Shown here one piece after another: positions 51,717 through 59,698 of a DNA stretch of 64,000 nt. The stretch lies in NCBI GenBank assembly GCA_018261735.1, contig JAGTRM010000001.1:248001-312000 (forward strand), given 5' to 3'. The translations under genes were made by a program, and so were the position numbers. Below the pieces are notes generated by a model. That model ran no database searches, was not told the DNA's origin, and saw nothing but the letters and a program-made list of their open reading frames with translations. Positions within the stretch are counted from its first letter, which is position 1, and the number at the start of each line of letters is the position of its first letter. Source of the DNA: Pseudomonadota bacterium (lineage in GTDB: Bacteria > Pseudomonadota > Gammaproteobacteria > Burkholderiales > Chitinibacteraceae).

Positions 51717-52094
51717 GAAGCAGGCCAGACAGTCGCCGCCCGTGCAAACGGGGGGAGGAAAGTCCGGGCTCCACAGGACAGGATGCCGGCTAACAGCCGG
51801 GCGCCGCGAGGCGACGGAAAGTGCAACAGAGAGCTGAACCGCCGATGGTTGGGGACTTCGGTCTCCTTCACAGGTAAGGGTGAAAAGGCGAGGTAAGAGC
51901 TCACCGCGGACGTGGTAACACGGACGGCAGGGTAAACCCCATCCGGAGCAAGACCAAGCAGCAGGCATTGAAGCGGTCCGCCGAGCCTGCGGGTGTGTTG
52001 CTTGAGCCCCTTGGTAACAATGGGCCTAGAGGAATGACTGTCGCGCCGGGCAACCGGCGAACAGAACCCGGCTTACCGGCCGGCTTCGCTTCCT
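51717..52094 (+). ncRNA. rnpB: RNase P RNA, class A
   Basis: This catalytic RNA matures tRNA 5' ends. Conserved blocks are GAAGCAGGCCAGACAGTCGC at the 5' end, GGGGGAGGAAAGTCCGGGCT, GTGCAACAGAGAG, ACCGCCGATGG, AGGTAAGGGTGAAA, GGTAAACCCC, GGAGCAAGACCAA, TGACTGTC and AGAACCCGGCTTA. The 5' and 3' ends pair as GAAGCAGGCC with GGCCGGCTTC. GATAAT at 51702-51707 is a good -10, and TATTTTT follows the 3' end. Ends are judged from pairing and may be off by a few bases. Confidence 0.96.
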
Positions 52095-52114
52095 ATTTTT
52101 GCGTGAGGTGCCCC

Positions 52115-53137
52115 ATGGCGCGGACCTGCGTTTACGTTTCCTGCTCCCAAAGCCGGGAAATCCAGGCTTTTTCCCTTGATACGGCAACCGGCCAACTGGC
52201 CGCCATCGATTCATGCGTGATGCCGGGCATGCCGCAGCCGCTGCGCATCAGCGCGGATCGGCAGATCCTGTATGCGGGCATGCGCGAGGATAATGGCGTT
52301 GCCGCACTGGCTCTCGACGCGCAGAGCGGTTGCCTGACGCTGCTGGGTAGCACCGCCGCCCCCGGTCCCGCCACGTTCGTGTCAAGCGACAGGAACCGGC
52401 GCGTGGCATTTTCCGCCTCTTACGGTGGCAACAGCCTGAGCGTTTTCCCGCTCGATGCCCAAGGCGCACCGCTGCCGCCTAGCCAGATCGAGCACGATCT
52501 GCCGCGCGCCCATGCGGCCGTGATCGATGCCAGCAACCGCTGGCTGCTGGTGCCCACACTTGGCGCCGATGCGATCCGGATTTACCGCCTGCACGACGAT
52601 GGGCGCATTACGCCGAACGACCCCGCACTGATCCAGGTGCGCGCCGGCAGCGGTCCGCGCCATCTGGTGTTTTCCCCGGATAACCGGCATGTGCATTGCC
52701 TGAACGAGCTTGACGGCAGTATCGACCTGTTCGACTTTGATGCCGCCACCGGCACGCTGGCATTAAAACAATCGATCAGCATGCTGCCGCCCGGTTTTGA
52801 CGGCAAACCGTGGGCGGCTGAAATACGCGCCACGCCCGATGGCCGCTTCCTGTATGCCACGGATCGCACCGCCAGCATGATTGCGGTTTTCGCCATCGAT
52901 CCGCGCAACGGCGAACTTTCACTGATCGATCACTACCCGACCGAAACCCAGCCGCGCGGCATGGGTATCGATCCTTCCGGCCGCTGGTTGATTGCCGCCG
53001 GGCAGATTTCTGCCCACCTGACCGTGTATGCCATCGCTGCCGACAGCGGTCGCTTGGCGCCGGTACAGCGCCATGCCACGGGCCTTGACCCGATCTGTGT
53101 CGAAATCATGGCGCTGCCCGGTGCCGGGCCGGTCTGA
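52115..53137 (+). CDS. pgl: 6-Phosphogluconolactonase-like lactonase, beta-propeller type
   Basis: This 340-residue protein is in the same PF10282 family as the product at 2869-3894. Blades show ISADRQILYAGMREDNGVAAL, VSSDRNRRVAFSASYGGNSL, ASNRWLLVPTLGADAIRIY and TPDGRFLYATDRTASMIAVF, with the conserved SGPRHLVFSP. GAGGTG lies 7 bases before ATG 52115; the frame upstream overlaps rnpB and is not used. Standing alone and next to housekeeping genes, it is the better candidate for the pentose phosphate enzyme, but that choice between paralogues is inferred. Confidence 0.82.
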   Translation: MARTCVYVSCSQSREIQAFSLDTATGQLAAIDSCVMPGMPQPLRISADRQILYAGMREDNGVAALALDAQSGCLTLLGSTAAPGPATFVSSDRNRRVAFSASYGGNSLSVFPLDAQGAPLPPSQIEHDLPRAHAAVIDASNRWLLVPTLGADAIRIYRLHDDGRITPNDPALIQVRAGSGPRHLVFSPDNRHVHCLNELDGSIDLFDFDAATGTLALKQSISMLPPGFDGKPWAAEIRATPDGRFLYATDRTASMIAVFAIDPRNGELSLIDHYPTETQPRGMGIDPSGRWLIAAGQISAHLTVYAIAADSGRLAPVQRHATGLDPICVEIMALPGAGPV

Positions 53138-53168
53138 TCCGGATATGCCCTGCCATGGCCCGTTCAAC

Positions 53169-53918
53169 ATGATGCGCACGCTTTCCCCGCTTGGGATTGG
53201 GCTACTGTCGGCCATGCTTCAGGCCTGCGCGCCCGCTTTCGCCGACCATCTGCTGCTGACCTACATTGAGAAGCCGCCGTTGTATTACACGGATAGCACG
53301 GGCAAGCCTGCCGGTATTGTGCTGGAGCGGGTTCAAGCGGCATTGACCGGTCATACTTTCAGCTTTCAATCCCGCTCCCCCCGGCGTGCCATCGAGGAAA
53401 TCCGGGCCAACCAAGTGCCAACCTGCTCGATTGGCTGGTTCAAAACGCCGGAGCGCGAATCCTTTGCCGTGTTTTCCGCGCCGATCACCCAGAATGCCCC
53501 GATGCTAGTCGTGGTACGGGCGACAAAACATGATTCCTTCCGCAACCATCCCAGCCTGAGCGCACTGCTTGCCGCACCCAAGCTACGGGTCGGTGTCGTG
53601 GCGGGTTTTTCCTATGGCAAAAAACTGGATGATCTTTTACTGCCACTGGGCGACCGCCTTGACGTGGCTCCGAGTGTCTCAACCAACCTGCGCAAACTGG
53701 TGGCCTGGCGTGTGGATGCTGTTTTTATTAACGCAGAAGAACTGGATTACTACCTGAAAGAGGCGCAAATCCGGGTTGAAGACATTGTGCCGCTGAGTTT
53801 TCCGGATATGCCGCCCGAGGAGTATCGTTACCTGATGTGCAGCCGGAAAACTCCTCCCGGGTTGATTCAGCAGTTCAACAACGCACTGCCACTGGTGAAG
53901 GATAAGCCCCGAAGCTAA
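53169..53918 (+). CDS. Periplasmic substrate-binding protein, SBP_bac_3-like
   Basis: This 249-residue protein has a signal peptide (LSPLGIGLLSAMLQACAPAFA) and a small type-II binding-protein fold. YIEKPPLYYTDSTGKPAGIVLE is the usual first strand region, and RVGVVAGFSYGKKLDDLL and WRVDAVFINAEELDYYL follow. No ABC permease is nearby, and such orphan proteins often act as sensors or scavengers of amino acids or small acids. I start at ATG 53169; an ATG at 53145 adds eight residues. It may be co-transcribed with the pgl gene, which ends 31 bases before. Confidence 0.82.
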   Translation: MMRTLSPLGIGLLSAMLQACAPAFADHLLLTYIEKPPLYYTDSTGKPAGIVLERVQAALTGHTFSFQSRSPRRAIEEIRANQVPTCSIGWFKTPERESFAVFSAPITQNAPMLVVVRATKHDSFRNHPSLSALLAAPKLRVGVVAGFSYGKKLDDLLLPLGDRLDVAPSVSTNLRKLVAWRVDAVFINAEELDYYLKEAQIRVEDIVPLSFPDMPPEEYRYLMCSRKTPPGLIQQFNNALPLVKDKPRS

Positions 53919-53968
53919 TTGGTCCGGCCCGGTGAAATTTGAAGGTATCGTTTTTCCACGGCAAAGTA

Positions 53969-53998
53969 TTGACAGCGGGTAGGCGGGGCTGGCAGAAT
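53969..53998 (+). promoter_or_regulatory. Promoter of tRNA-Met
   Basis: TTGACA (53969-53974) is a perfect -35, and CAGAAT (53993-53998) matches 4 of 6 -10 bases with an 18-base GC-rich spacer. Transcription would start about 8 bases before the tRNA. Confidence 0.75.
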
Positions 53999-54014
53999 CG
54001 CGCCTCTGTTTTAA

Positions 54015-54091
54015 GGCTATGTAGCTCAGCTGGTTAGAGCACAGCACTCATAATGCTGGGGTCAGTGGTTCAAGTCCACTCATAGCCACCA
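54015..54091 (+). tRNA. tRNA-Met (CAT), elongator
   Basis: A 77-base cloverleaf with acceptor stem GGCTATG / CATAGCC and encoded CCA. The anticodon loop CTCATAA carries CAT, and the T loop is TTCAAGT. The sequence closely follows E. coli elongator tRNA-Met, including TGTAGCTCAG. It lacks initiator features such as the unpaired first position and the GGG/CCC anticodon stem, so it reads internal AUG codons. Confidence 0.97.
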
Positions 54092-54096
54092 AATTC

Positions 54097-54124
54097 AAGG
54101 CCCAGACTTCTGTCTGGGCCTTTT
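54097..54124 (+). terminator. Terminator after tRNA-Met
   Basis: An 11-base stem AAGGCCCAGAC / GTCTGGGCCTT with loop TTCT, followed by more T residues, starts 6 bases after the tRNA CCA end. Confidence 0.9.
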
Positions 54125-54363
54125 GCTTTTCAAGCTGGCGGGGGTGGCATATCCGATGGCCGGCCTCGATACATACAAAATCACATCGTTCACGCGTTGC
54201 ATAAACTCTTGGCGGCGGCATGGCATTCATTCTCACGATGGCCAGGCTGTAATCTGGCTGCCAGCAGCCCAGCCAGCGCCCTGTGAAGGTCATCACAGCC
54301 GCCAACCCCGCAAATGAATATAGTTCTTCCCGTGACACAACAAGACTCATCCAGGGAAAAATC

Positions 54364-54792
54364 ATGAACAAACTATGGCTTCCAATGGTGCTTGCCACCG
54401 TCGTGTTCAGTACCAACGCATTCGCAGATCGGCATCACGATGATGACTACTACTACAAGCCCCGCCATCACCAACGGGTGAAGCATGTTGTGGTTCATCA
54501 TGTCTACGATGAGCCGCAGGTCGTATACCAAGCCCCGCCCGTGGTTTATCGGGAGCGGATCGTGTACCGGGATCGTCCGGTCTATGCGCCGGCACCGCGC
54601 TACCCCGAGCGCGCCGTGGCGTATGTCGGTCCTTCCGACCGGCTCGTCGGGCAGGTGATCGGCGGCGTGGCGGGTGGGCTTATCGGCAATGGGGTCGGCA
54701 AGGGCAACGGTCGTACTGCCGCTACGGCCGTCGGCGCGGTGATAGGCACCGTGGTCGGCGGCAACCTCGCCAGCGGCAGCCGCTGGGAATAA
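54364..54792 (+). CDS. Glycine zipper 2TM domain protein
   Basis: This 142-residue exported protein has a signal peptide (MNKLWLPMVLATVVFSTNAFA) and a long His/Tyr/Arg/Pro-rich linker (residues 22-85). A glycine-zipper segment follows (VGQVIGGVAGGLIGNGVGKG, then AVGAVIGTVVGGNLAS), as in outer-membrane lipoproteins of the SlyB/Rick_17kDa_Anti type. It lacks a lipid-attached cysteine, so it may be a soluble or integral envelope protein. Its role is probably envelope integrity, by analogy only. AGGGAAA precedes the ATG. Confidence 0.85.
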   Translation: MNKLWLPMVLATVVFSTNAFADRHHDDDYYYKPRHHQRVKHVVVHHVYDEPQVVYQAPPVVYRERIVYRDRPVYAPAPRYPERAVAYVGPSDRLVGQVIGGVAGGLIGNGVGKGNGRTAATAVGAVIGTVVGGNLASGSRWE

Positions 54793-54818
54793 ACCAAGCC
54801 GGCCTGCTTGGCCCGCCT

Positions 54819-54971
54819 ATGCCCATATCAAGGTTAGCGGTGATTGACATCGGTCTCAACACTGCTCGTTGTGAAGATCCGGGAGCAGTCTTTCCCGTGT
54901 TCATCGTTCTGTTGATCACCGATATCCTCGGTTTGATCAAGGTGTACCCCTTCACCCGCTCCATCCGTTAA
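54819..54971 (+). pseudogene. Truncated PA2779-family gene (C-terminal remnant)
   Basis: A 50-codon frame whose last 28 residues (PVFIVLLITDILGLIKVYPF and on to the stop) match the C-terminal membrane anchor of PA2779-family proteins. Those are normally about 120 residues with a signal peptide, both of which are missing here. It lies directly before remains of the usual partner gene, PA2778. Confidence 0.7.
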
Positions 54972-54974
54972 GCC

Positions 54975-55230
54975 TTGCGTTGGCTTTGCGTGCTCGCCGC
55001 GCTGCTGCTGACCGCCTGCGCGGCGCCGCAGACGCTTGCCTTGCTGGAGTCCCGTACTGGCCGCCCCGCCACGGTCTAGCTGGCCGAGGTTCCCTTCTTC
55101 CCGCAGACCGAGCATCAGTGCGGCCCGAGTGCGCTTGCCACCGCCCCAGCCCCTGCTGCCGGCCTATCACAATCTGGGCCAGTATCTGCTAGAGCAGGGC
55201 CGCCAATCGGAAGTGCTGGCCCGCCGATCC
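54975..55230 (+). pseudogene. Decayed PA2778-family C39-like cysteine peptidase gene
   Basis: The first frame gives a lipoprotein-type signal (VLAALLLTACAAP), then an amber stop (TAG at 55077), and then VPFFPQTEHQCGPSALAT, the active-cysteine region of PA2778/C39-like peptidases. About 100 or more codons are then missing. A second frame continues PLLPAYHNLGQYLLEQGR, like the family's C-terminal repeat region. A stop, a frameshift and a deletion show that it is dead. Nothing else is assigned in 55231-55470. Confidence 0.72.
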
Positions 55231-55470
55231 GCGCCTGGACTCGCTGGAAAAAGCCTTGCAACCCATCCCTCGGTAACACCCGCGCAATGCCTGACGATGG
55301 ATTTCGAGCGCGCGAAATGGCATGGGCCGCAGCACTGGCGAGCACACGCACGACTTCTGTATTGCATCAAATAACATTACTTTGGATGTGGTTTAATACG
55401 GGCGCAATCGAAGTGCCCTACGCTGGCGTGCGACCGGCGAATCTAACGACATCTCACAACAGGAGTTTTC

Positions 55471-55872
55471 ATGGCATATTTTAATTGGACGAACGATCTT
55501 TCCGTCGGCAACGCTCAAATCGATAGCGACCACAAGCAACTGGTTGATCTGGTAAACAAGTTGCACGATGCGATGAAGGCCGGCAAGGGCAATACGGTTC
55601 TGGGGGATATCCTGGCGGAGTTGATCCAGTACACGGCCAGTCATTTCAAGCGCGAGGAAATGCTGATGCAGAAAATCAGCTACGCGGAATATGCCGAACA
55701 TAAAGCCGAGCACACCAAGCTGGTGGCGGAAGTGCTGGAACTGCAGGCGCGCTTCAAGAGCGGGACATCCACCCTTTCGGTCAGCGTGTTCAACTTCCTG
55801 AGCGATTGGCTGCGCACCCACATCAAGTCGCGCGATGCGAAGTTGGGCTTGGCCATTGCCGCGCACCGGTAA
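55471..55872 (+). CDS. Bacteriohemerythrin
   Basis: This 133-residue four-helix protein binds O2 at a carboxylate-bridged di-iron site. All ligand motifs are present: DSDHKQLVDLVNKLHDAM, HFKREEMLM, EHKAEHTKLVAE and WLRTHIKSRD. It can store or deliver oxygen or sense it; some relatives feed methane or alkane oxidation or chemotaxis. An AGGAG ribosome site precedes the ATG. It stands alone between the PA2778 relic and the tehA-like gene. Confidence 0.95.
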   Translation: MAYFNWTNDLSVGNAQIDSDHKQLVDLVNKLHDAMKAGKGNTVLGDILAELIQYTASHFKREEMLMQKISYAEYAEHKAEHTKLVAEVLELQARFKSGTSTLSVSVFNFLSDWLRTHIKSRDAKLGLAIAAHR

Positions 55873-55909
55873 GCCCTCGCTCATCGTTCACATCCTTCGC
55901 TTCAGTCAA

Positions 55910-56167
55910 TCACAGGGCCTGCGGGCAGCGCGTTAGCATCAAACGCATAGCCACTGTCCGCACCCGAGCCTGCCATTCCCCTTCGCGGTCGTCCGCGCCG
56001 AACCCAATTTTGCCTTGATCGACCCAGTTCCAATTGCTCCCAAATAATCGCAAACGATTACTGAACGGCACAAAATCGACATAAAATCGCCCAGCATCTC
56101 GGCGGGCGACAATGCGTCCACCGGTTCGCAAGATAAAAACGAGCAGATCCCAATAGTTCGGCCACAT
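55910..56167 (-). CDS. Hypothetical protein, possibly a C-terminal remnant
   Basis: An 85-residue frame from ATG 56167 (MWPNYWDLL...) has protein-like composition, with aromatic-rich DAGRFYVDFVPFSNRLRLFG and WNWVDQGKIGFG. There is no clear ribosome site, and the frame is open upstream across the divergent tehA-like start, so it could be the tail of a lost gene. It covers most of the 328-base space between the hemerythrin and tehA-like genes. I do not recognise it. Confidence 0.4.
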   Translation of the reverse strand: MWPNYWDLLVFILRTGGRIVARRDAGRFYVDFVPFSNRLRLFGSNWNWVDQGKIGFGADDREGEWQARVRTVAMRLMLTRCPQAL

Positions 56168-56200
56168 GGCCAATCGTCCAGCAATCCAAGGAATTTCAAT

Positions 56201-57148
56201 ATGCCGCGTGCACCGCTTCCCGCTTCGTTCTTTGGCATGGTGCTCGGCTTTTCCGGGTTGGGCCAGGCATGGCGAGTGGCCGTTTCCTTGTGGGGTATGC
56301 CGCGCGCGATCGGCGAAGGTTTGTTGCTGCTGGCGACATTGGTCTGGCTGGCATTGCTGGTCAGCTATATCGTGCAAGCGCTGCGCAATCCTGCCGTGGT
56401 TCGCAACGAATTCCAGCACCCGGTACAAGGCAGCACACCAGCGCTGCTTGCGGTGGCAACGCTACTGATCTCCCTGGCCGCATTGCCCTATTCGCGACCG
56501 CTGGCCTATTTTCTTGCGGCAGCGGGAATTAGCTGGCACCTGGCATTTTCTCTGTGGCATACCGGTAATCTGTGGCAAGGAGGGCGCGATGCGCTGGATA
56601 CCGCGCCGACGCTGTACCTGCCAACCGTGGCCGGCAACTTCACCAGCGCTGCGTCACTTGGCAGCCTGGGCCATGCCGACTGGGGCTGGCTTTTCCTGGG
56701 TGCGGGCGTGTTTTCCTGGCTGGCGCTGGAATCGTTGATTATTCAGCGTCTTTGGCATCCCAAGGCATTGCCCACCCCGCAGCGCCCCTTGCTCGGCATC
56801 CAGTTTGCACCGCCCGTAGTATGCGCCATGGCTTGGCTGCTCTTGAGCCCCGGCAGCACCGATCACTGGCTGATGATGCTGTGGGGCTACGGCCTGTTTC
56901 AATTACTGTTGGGGATTCGCCTCGGGAGCTGGCTGGGCGCGCAGCCCTTTTCACCCTCGTACTGGGCTTATACCTTCGGCGTGGCAGCAGCCACCGTCAC
57001 AGGATTGAAACTCGCGTTAGCCGGCATCGGTGCAGCACAAATACTGGCTATACCGGTTTTTATCGGCGCCAATCTTTTCATAGGTTATCTGGCGCTACGA
57101 ACCGCACACCTGTTCTTCACCCGACGCCTGTTGCCGCGCGCCGGATAG
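56201..57148 (+). CDS. tehA: TehA-like dicarboxylate/tellurite transporter (SLAC1 family)
   Basis: This 315-residue inner-membrane channel-like protein has about ten helices. The N-terminal PASFFGMVLGFSGLGQAWR is the hallmark of TehA, followed by helices containing SWHLAFSLWHTGNLW and LPTVAGNFTSAASLG. TehA conducts anions and gives tellurite resistance when overexpressed with TehB, but no tehB is adjacent. The gene stands alone. The substrate here is unknown. Confidence 0.88.
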   Translation: MPRAPLPASFFGMVLGFSGLGQAWRVAVSLWGMPRAIGEGLLLLATLVWLALLVSYIVQALRNPAVVRNEFQHPVQGSTPALLAVATLLISLAALPYSRPLAYFLAAAGISWHLAFSLWHTGNLWQGGRDALDTAPTLYLPTVAGNFTSAASLGSLGHADWGWLFLGAGVFSWLALESLIIQRLWHPKALPTPQRPLLGIQFAPPVVCAMAWLLLSPGSTDHWLMMLWGYGLFQLLLGIRLGSWLGAQPFSPSYWAYTFGVAAATVTGLKLALAGIGAAQILAIPVFIGANLFIGYLALRTAHLFFTRRLLPRAG

Positions 57149-57266
57149 CATGGCAGCTCCTGCTTGCATGCCCACCAGTCAAAAACACGAACATACTTAC
57201 GCGCTACCTGCCCGCATCACACCACAACCTGATGTAATTTATCTGCCATACTGACTTCGTTGCTGC

Positions 57267-57635
57267 GTGGATAACCTCGCCCGTCACCTTGAATCGGACA
57301 AACGGCTCATGGATTTACGTCAAAGATACCTGCCTCTTTTCAATCTCAACGCCGGCATGGTCCTGGCCAAGCCCCTGGTATTGATCGAGCGGGGGCGGGT
57401 GACGCTGCGCTTGCCTGCCGGGCATGTGCTCACCGAGGCCAGCCTTGAGCAGCTTGCCGCGCACCATGCGGAATACGCCTGCATCCAGGAAGAAGATACC
57501 CGCAGCGAAGCCGAACGCCAGGCAGACTGGGCGCAGCAAGAAACCCGGCAAGCCCGGATATTTCAATTCGCCGATCTGGATTCCCCTGATATTCGTGCCT
57601 TCTACCAAGCCTTGCTGGCTTACCGGAAAAGCTGA
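57267..57635 (+). CDS. Hypothetical protein coupled to an HDOD gene
   Basis: This protein of about 122 residues (GTG at 57267; ATG at 57309 is an alternative giving 108) has the segment FNLNAGMVLAKPLVL...RLPAGHVLTEASLEQL. This is like the domain found before HD-GYP and other regulator domains, which may hold a small ligand-sensing fold. An acidic helical tail follows. Its stop codon overlaps the start of the HDOD gene (TGATG), so the two proteins are made together and may interact. No catalytic motif is visible. Confidence 0.72.
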   Translation: MDNLARHLESDKRLMDLRQRYLPLFNLNAGMVLAKPLVLIERGRVTLRLPAGHVLTEASLEQLAAHHAEYACIQEEDTRSEAERQADWAQQETRQARIFQFADLDSPDIRAFYQALLAYRKS

Positions 57636-58468
57636 TGGACCAGACAATCACCTCTGCGGCCATTCTGGCCAGCCTGCCCAAACTGCCGGCCTTTCCCGGC
57701 ATCGTGGTGCACATTCTCAAGGCGCTGGACGATGACAATTCCAGCATGACTGTGCTGGTCAATCACCTGCAACGCGATCCGGTGATCGCTGGCCGCGTTC
57801 TTTCCGCCGCCAACCGATCATCCCAGCACGGTCACCGCGCCCTGGGCGGAATCTCGGCCGCGGTATCGTTTATCGGCATGCGGCGTGTGCGCGAAATTGT
57901 TCTGGCGACCAGCCTGGTGGATTTTTCCCGGCAATCGCAGAGCGGTCGCTTTTATTGGGAGCACAGCCTGGCCGTAGGAATCTGTGCCCAGGAGCTGGCA
58001 CGCGAATTTTCCCTGAATCTGGATTACGCCCTGGTGGCCGGCCTGCTGCACGACATCGGCAAGTTGTGGATGTCTTATCTCTACCCCAGGCAGCATCAGC
58101 AAGTGATCGATTTGCAGGCCCAGTCTCCCCGGCCGCTGTGCGAGGTGGAGCGTGAAATGTTCGGTATGGATCATTGCCAGATTGGCGAAATCGTGGCCGA
58201 AAGCTGGGGGCTGCCGGCAGACATCATTGAGGCCATCAGCCAGCACCACAAGCCGGACCGCCCGGAACTGGGCCAGCTCGCGGCGATTACCCACGTGGCA
58301 GAGGCGATCAGCAACGGGCTCGATTTACCCTATCGCGACGAAAATCAGGTGGTTGATCTTTCGGAGAATGCCATTCGCGTGATCGGTCTGGACTGGCACT
58401 GTGATGTCCACGATCTGCTGGGACGCATGGATGCGCGTTATCAGTACGCTAGAGCCCTGTTGCAATAG
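57635..58468 (+). CDS. HDOD domain signalling protein
   Basis: This 277-residue protein is an HDOD domain (HD-related output domain) throughout: LPAFPGIVVHILKALDDDNS, LQRDPVIAGRVLSAAN and the HD-like block ALVAGLLHDIGKLWMSYLYP with HHKPDRPEL. HDOD proteins act in signalling and link to cell cycle, motility and DNA repair. Most lack HD metal residues, but this one keeps LLHDIGK, so hydrolase activity is possible. It overlaps the upstream partner gene and is followed by a strong hairpin. Confidence 0.9.
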   Translation: MDQTITSAAILASLPKLPAFPGIVVHILKALDDDNSSMTVLVNHLQRDPVIAGRVLSAANRSSQHGHRALGGISAAVSFIGMRRVREIVLATSLVDFSRQSQSGRFYWEHSLAVGICAQELAREFSLNLDYALVAGLLHDIGKLWMSYLYPRQHQQVIDLQAQSPRPLCEVEREMFGMDHCQIGEIVAESWGLPADIIEAISQHHKPDRPELGQLAAITHVAEAISNGLDLPYRDENQVVDLSENAIRVIGLDWHCDVHDLLGRMDARYQYARALLQ

Positions 58469-58500
58469 CGTTTCTGACGGCTACGTCGGTTATACCTAAA

Positions 58501-58529
58501 CCGGGGCCAGGCGGATAGCCTGGCCCCGG
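58501..58529. terminator. Hairpin between the HDOD and CigR-like genes
   Basis: A perfect 12-base stem CCGGGGCCAGGC / GCCTGGCCCCGG with a 5-base loop lies between convergent genes. T-rich flanks are short on both strands (TGATTT on plus, TTTAGG on minus), so termination may be partial. Confidence 0.7.
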
Positions 58530-58557
58530 TGATTTGCCATGATGGGGAAATCGGACG

Positions 58558-59076
58558 TTATAGTCCGCCCAGATCCTGAATCGCGTCCACCACCAGTCCC
58601 GTGCCAATGGCGATCAGCAGGATATCGCTCGCCACGCGCACATAGCGGTGTCCCGAGGGCGGCACGCCCAAGCTGACCACTACCTGCGGCGGCAAATCGT
58701 AGGTCACCACACCCTGCGGTAGCGGCCGGCCGACAATCCATTTCTTGGCCTGCCCGGGCGGCAGGCAACTGTTGTTTTTCTTGGCCAATCCCGGCGGACA
58801 GCGGCCGGCGCGGTAGCTTTCCACATAGTATTCATGCACAACGCTACGATGACGGTCGTCGAAATACTTGCGACCTTTCTCGTTGCGCCGCTCGTCGGCC
58901 TGTTTATTGCCGCCCTTGTCGTGGCTTTTCGCCTCCTGTTTACGCCACTCCTGGGGCTTGCCCCCGTGTTTGTCTCCGCCGACCCCTTCGGGTTTATCGG
59001 CAAAAGCCGAACTCGCGGCAAAGAGGCCGGTGATGACCAGCATCAGGGCAAGATTTCGCGGCAACATTACGCGCAT
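58558..59076 (-). CDS. CigR/RcnB-like exported protein
   Basis: This 172-residue protein has a signal peptide (residues 1-26, ending SSAFA). A charged, Lys/Gly-rich linker follows, then a conserved C-terminal region: CPPGLAKKNNSCLPPGQAKKW, VTYDLPPQVVVSLGVPPSGH and YVRVASDILLIAIGTGLVVDAIQDL. This is the anti-virulence regulator CigR (RcnB) family. The last hydrophobic stretch may anchor it to the membrane. Salmonella CigR affects virulence gene expression, but the function in this organism is unknown. Confidence 0.87.
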   Translation of the reverse strand: MRVMLPRNLALMLVITGLFAASSAFADKPEGVGGDKHGGKPQEWRKQEAKSHDKGGNKQADERRNEKGRKYFDDRHRSVVHEYYVESYRAGRCPPGLAKKNNSCLPPGQAKKWIVGRPLPQGVVTYDLPPQVVVSLGVPPSGHRYVRVASDILLIAIGTGLVVDAIQDLGGL

Positions 59077-59342
59077 GATTTTTTCTCCAGTTAGACGATT
59101 GCATCCTGTCCCATCATCACTTTGCAGTATTTGCCTTGCCGGGACTGTACGGTTTCATTAAAGCACTTGCCTAAGGTTGTGTCTGTATTCCACCTCACTG
59201 CAGGCAGTCGGTATTGCTGTAGGTGGCAGCCACGCGCATCTGCCCGAGCAACCGCCACGAGGGGATTGCGCTACAATCAGCGACCACAGGGCTCATTGAC
59301 CCAACTCACTCGTTTCTGGGCGATCATTCCCGGGATTCAATT

Positions 59343-59642
59343 ATGCGCAAATACCTGTTTTCATTGCTGATGTTGCTTGCTGTCCCGGCATATGCCCGCA
59401 TCTTTCCGCCGGATATCCGGTTCGGAACAGTCAACGACGTGGCGCCCAATCAGGTCAAGATCGCCCAAAAGACGTTTCGTACCGCGCCGGGCTTGCGCGT
59501 GTTCAACCAGAGCAATGCGCTGATTTTTGTCCGCCACCTGCCATCAGGTACGCAGGTGGGCTACCAGCTTGATCCGAAGGGTGAGTTGTTCCAGGTCTGG
59601 ATGCTCACCGCGCAGGAACTTGCCGAGCGCAAGCTCGACTAA
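59343..59642 (+). CDS. Hypothetical exported protein
   Basis: This 99-residue protein starts with a signal peptide (MRKYLFSLLMLLAVPAYA). A compact beta-rich region follows (RFGTVNDVAPNQVKIAQKTF, RVFNQSNALIFVRHLPSGTQ, VGYQLDPKGELFQVWMLT). It has no cysteines and no membrane anchor, so it is probably a small soluble periplasmic protein. miaB follows after 56 bases. I do not recognise the family. The 5' region 59077-59342 shows no other gene. Confidence 0.78.
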   Translation: MRKYLFSLLMLLAVPAYARIFPPDIRFGTVNDVAPNQVKIAQKTFRTAPGLRVFNQSNALIFVRHLPSGTQVGYQLDPKGELFQVWMLTAQELAERKLD

Positions 59643-59698
59643 AGCGTGGTTTTTCTTTCAGTATTTGATGTGCAATCCTCTTATTTCCAGGCAAGACA

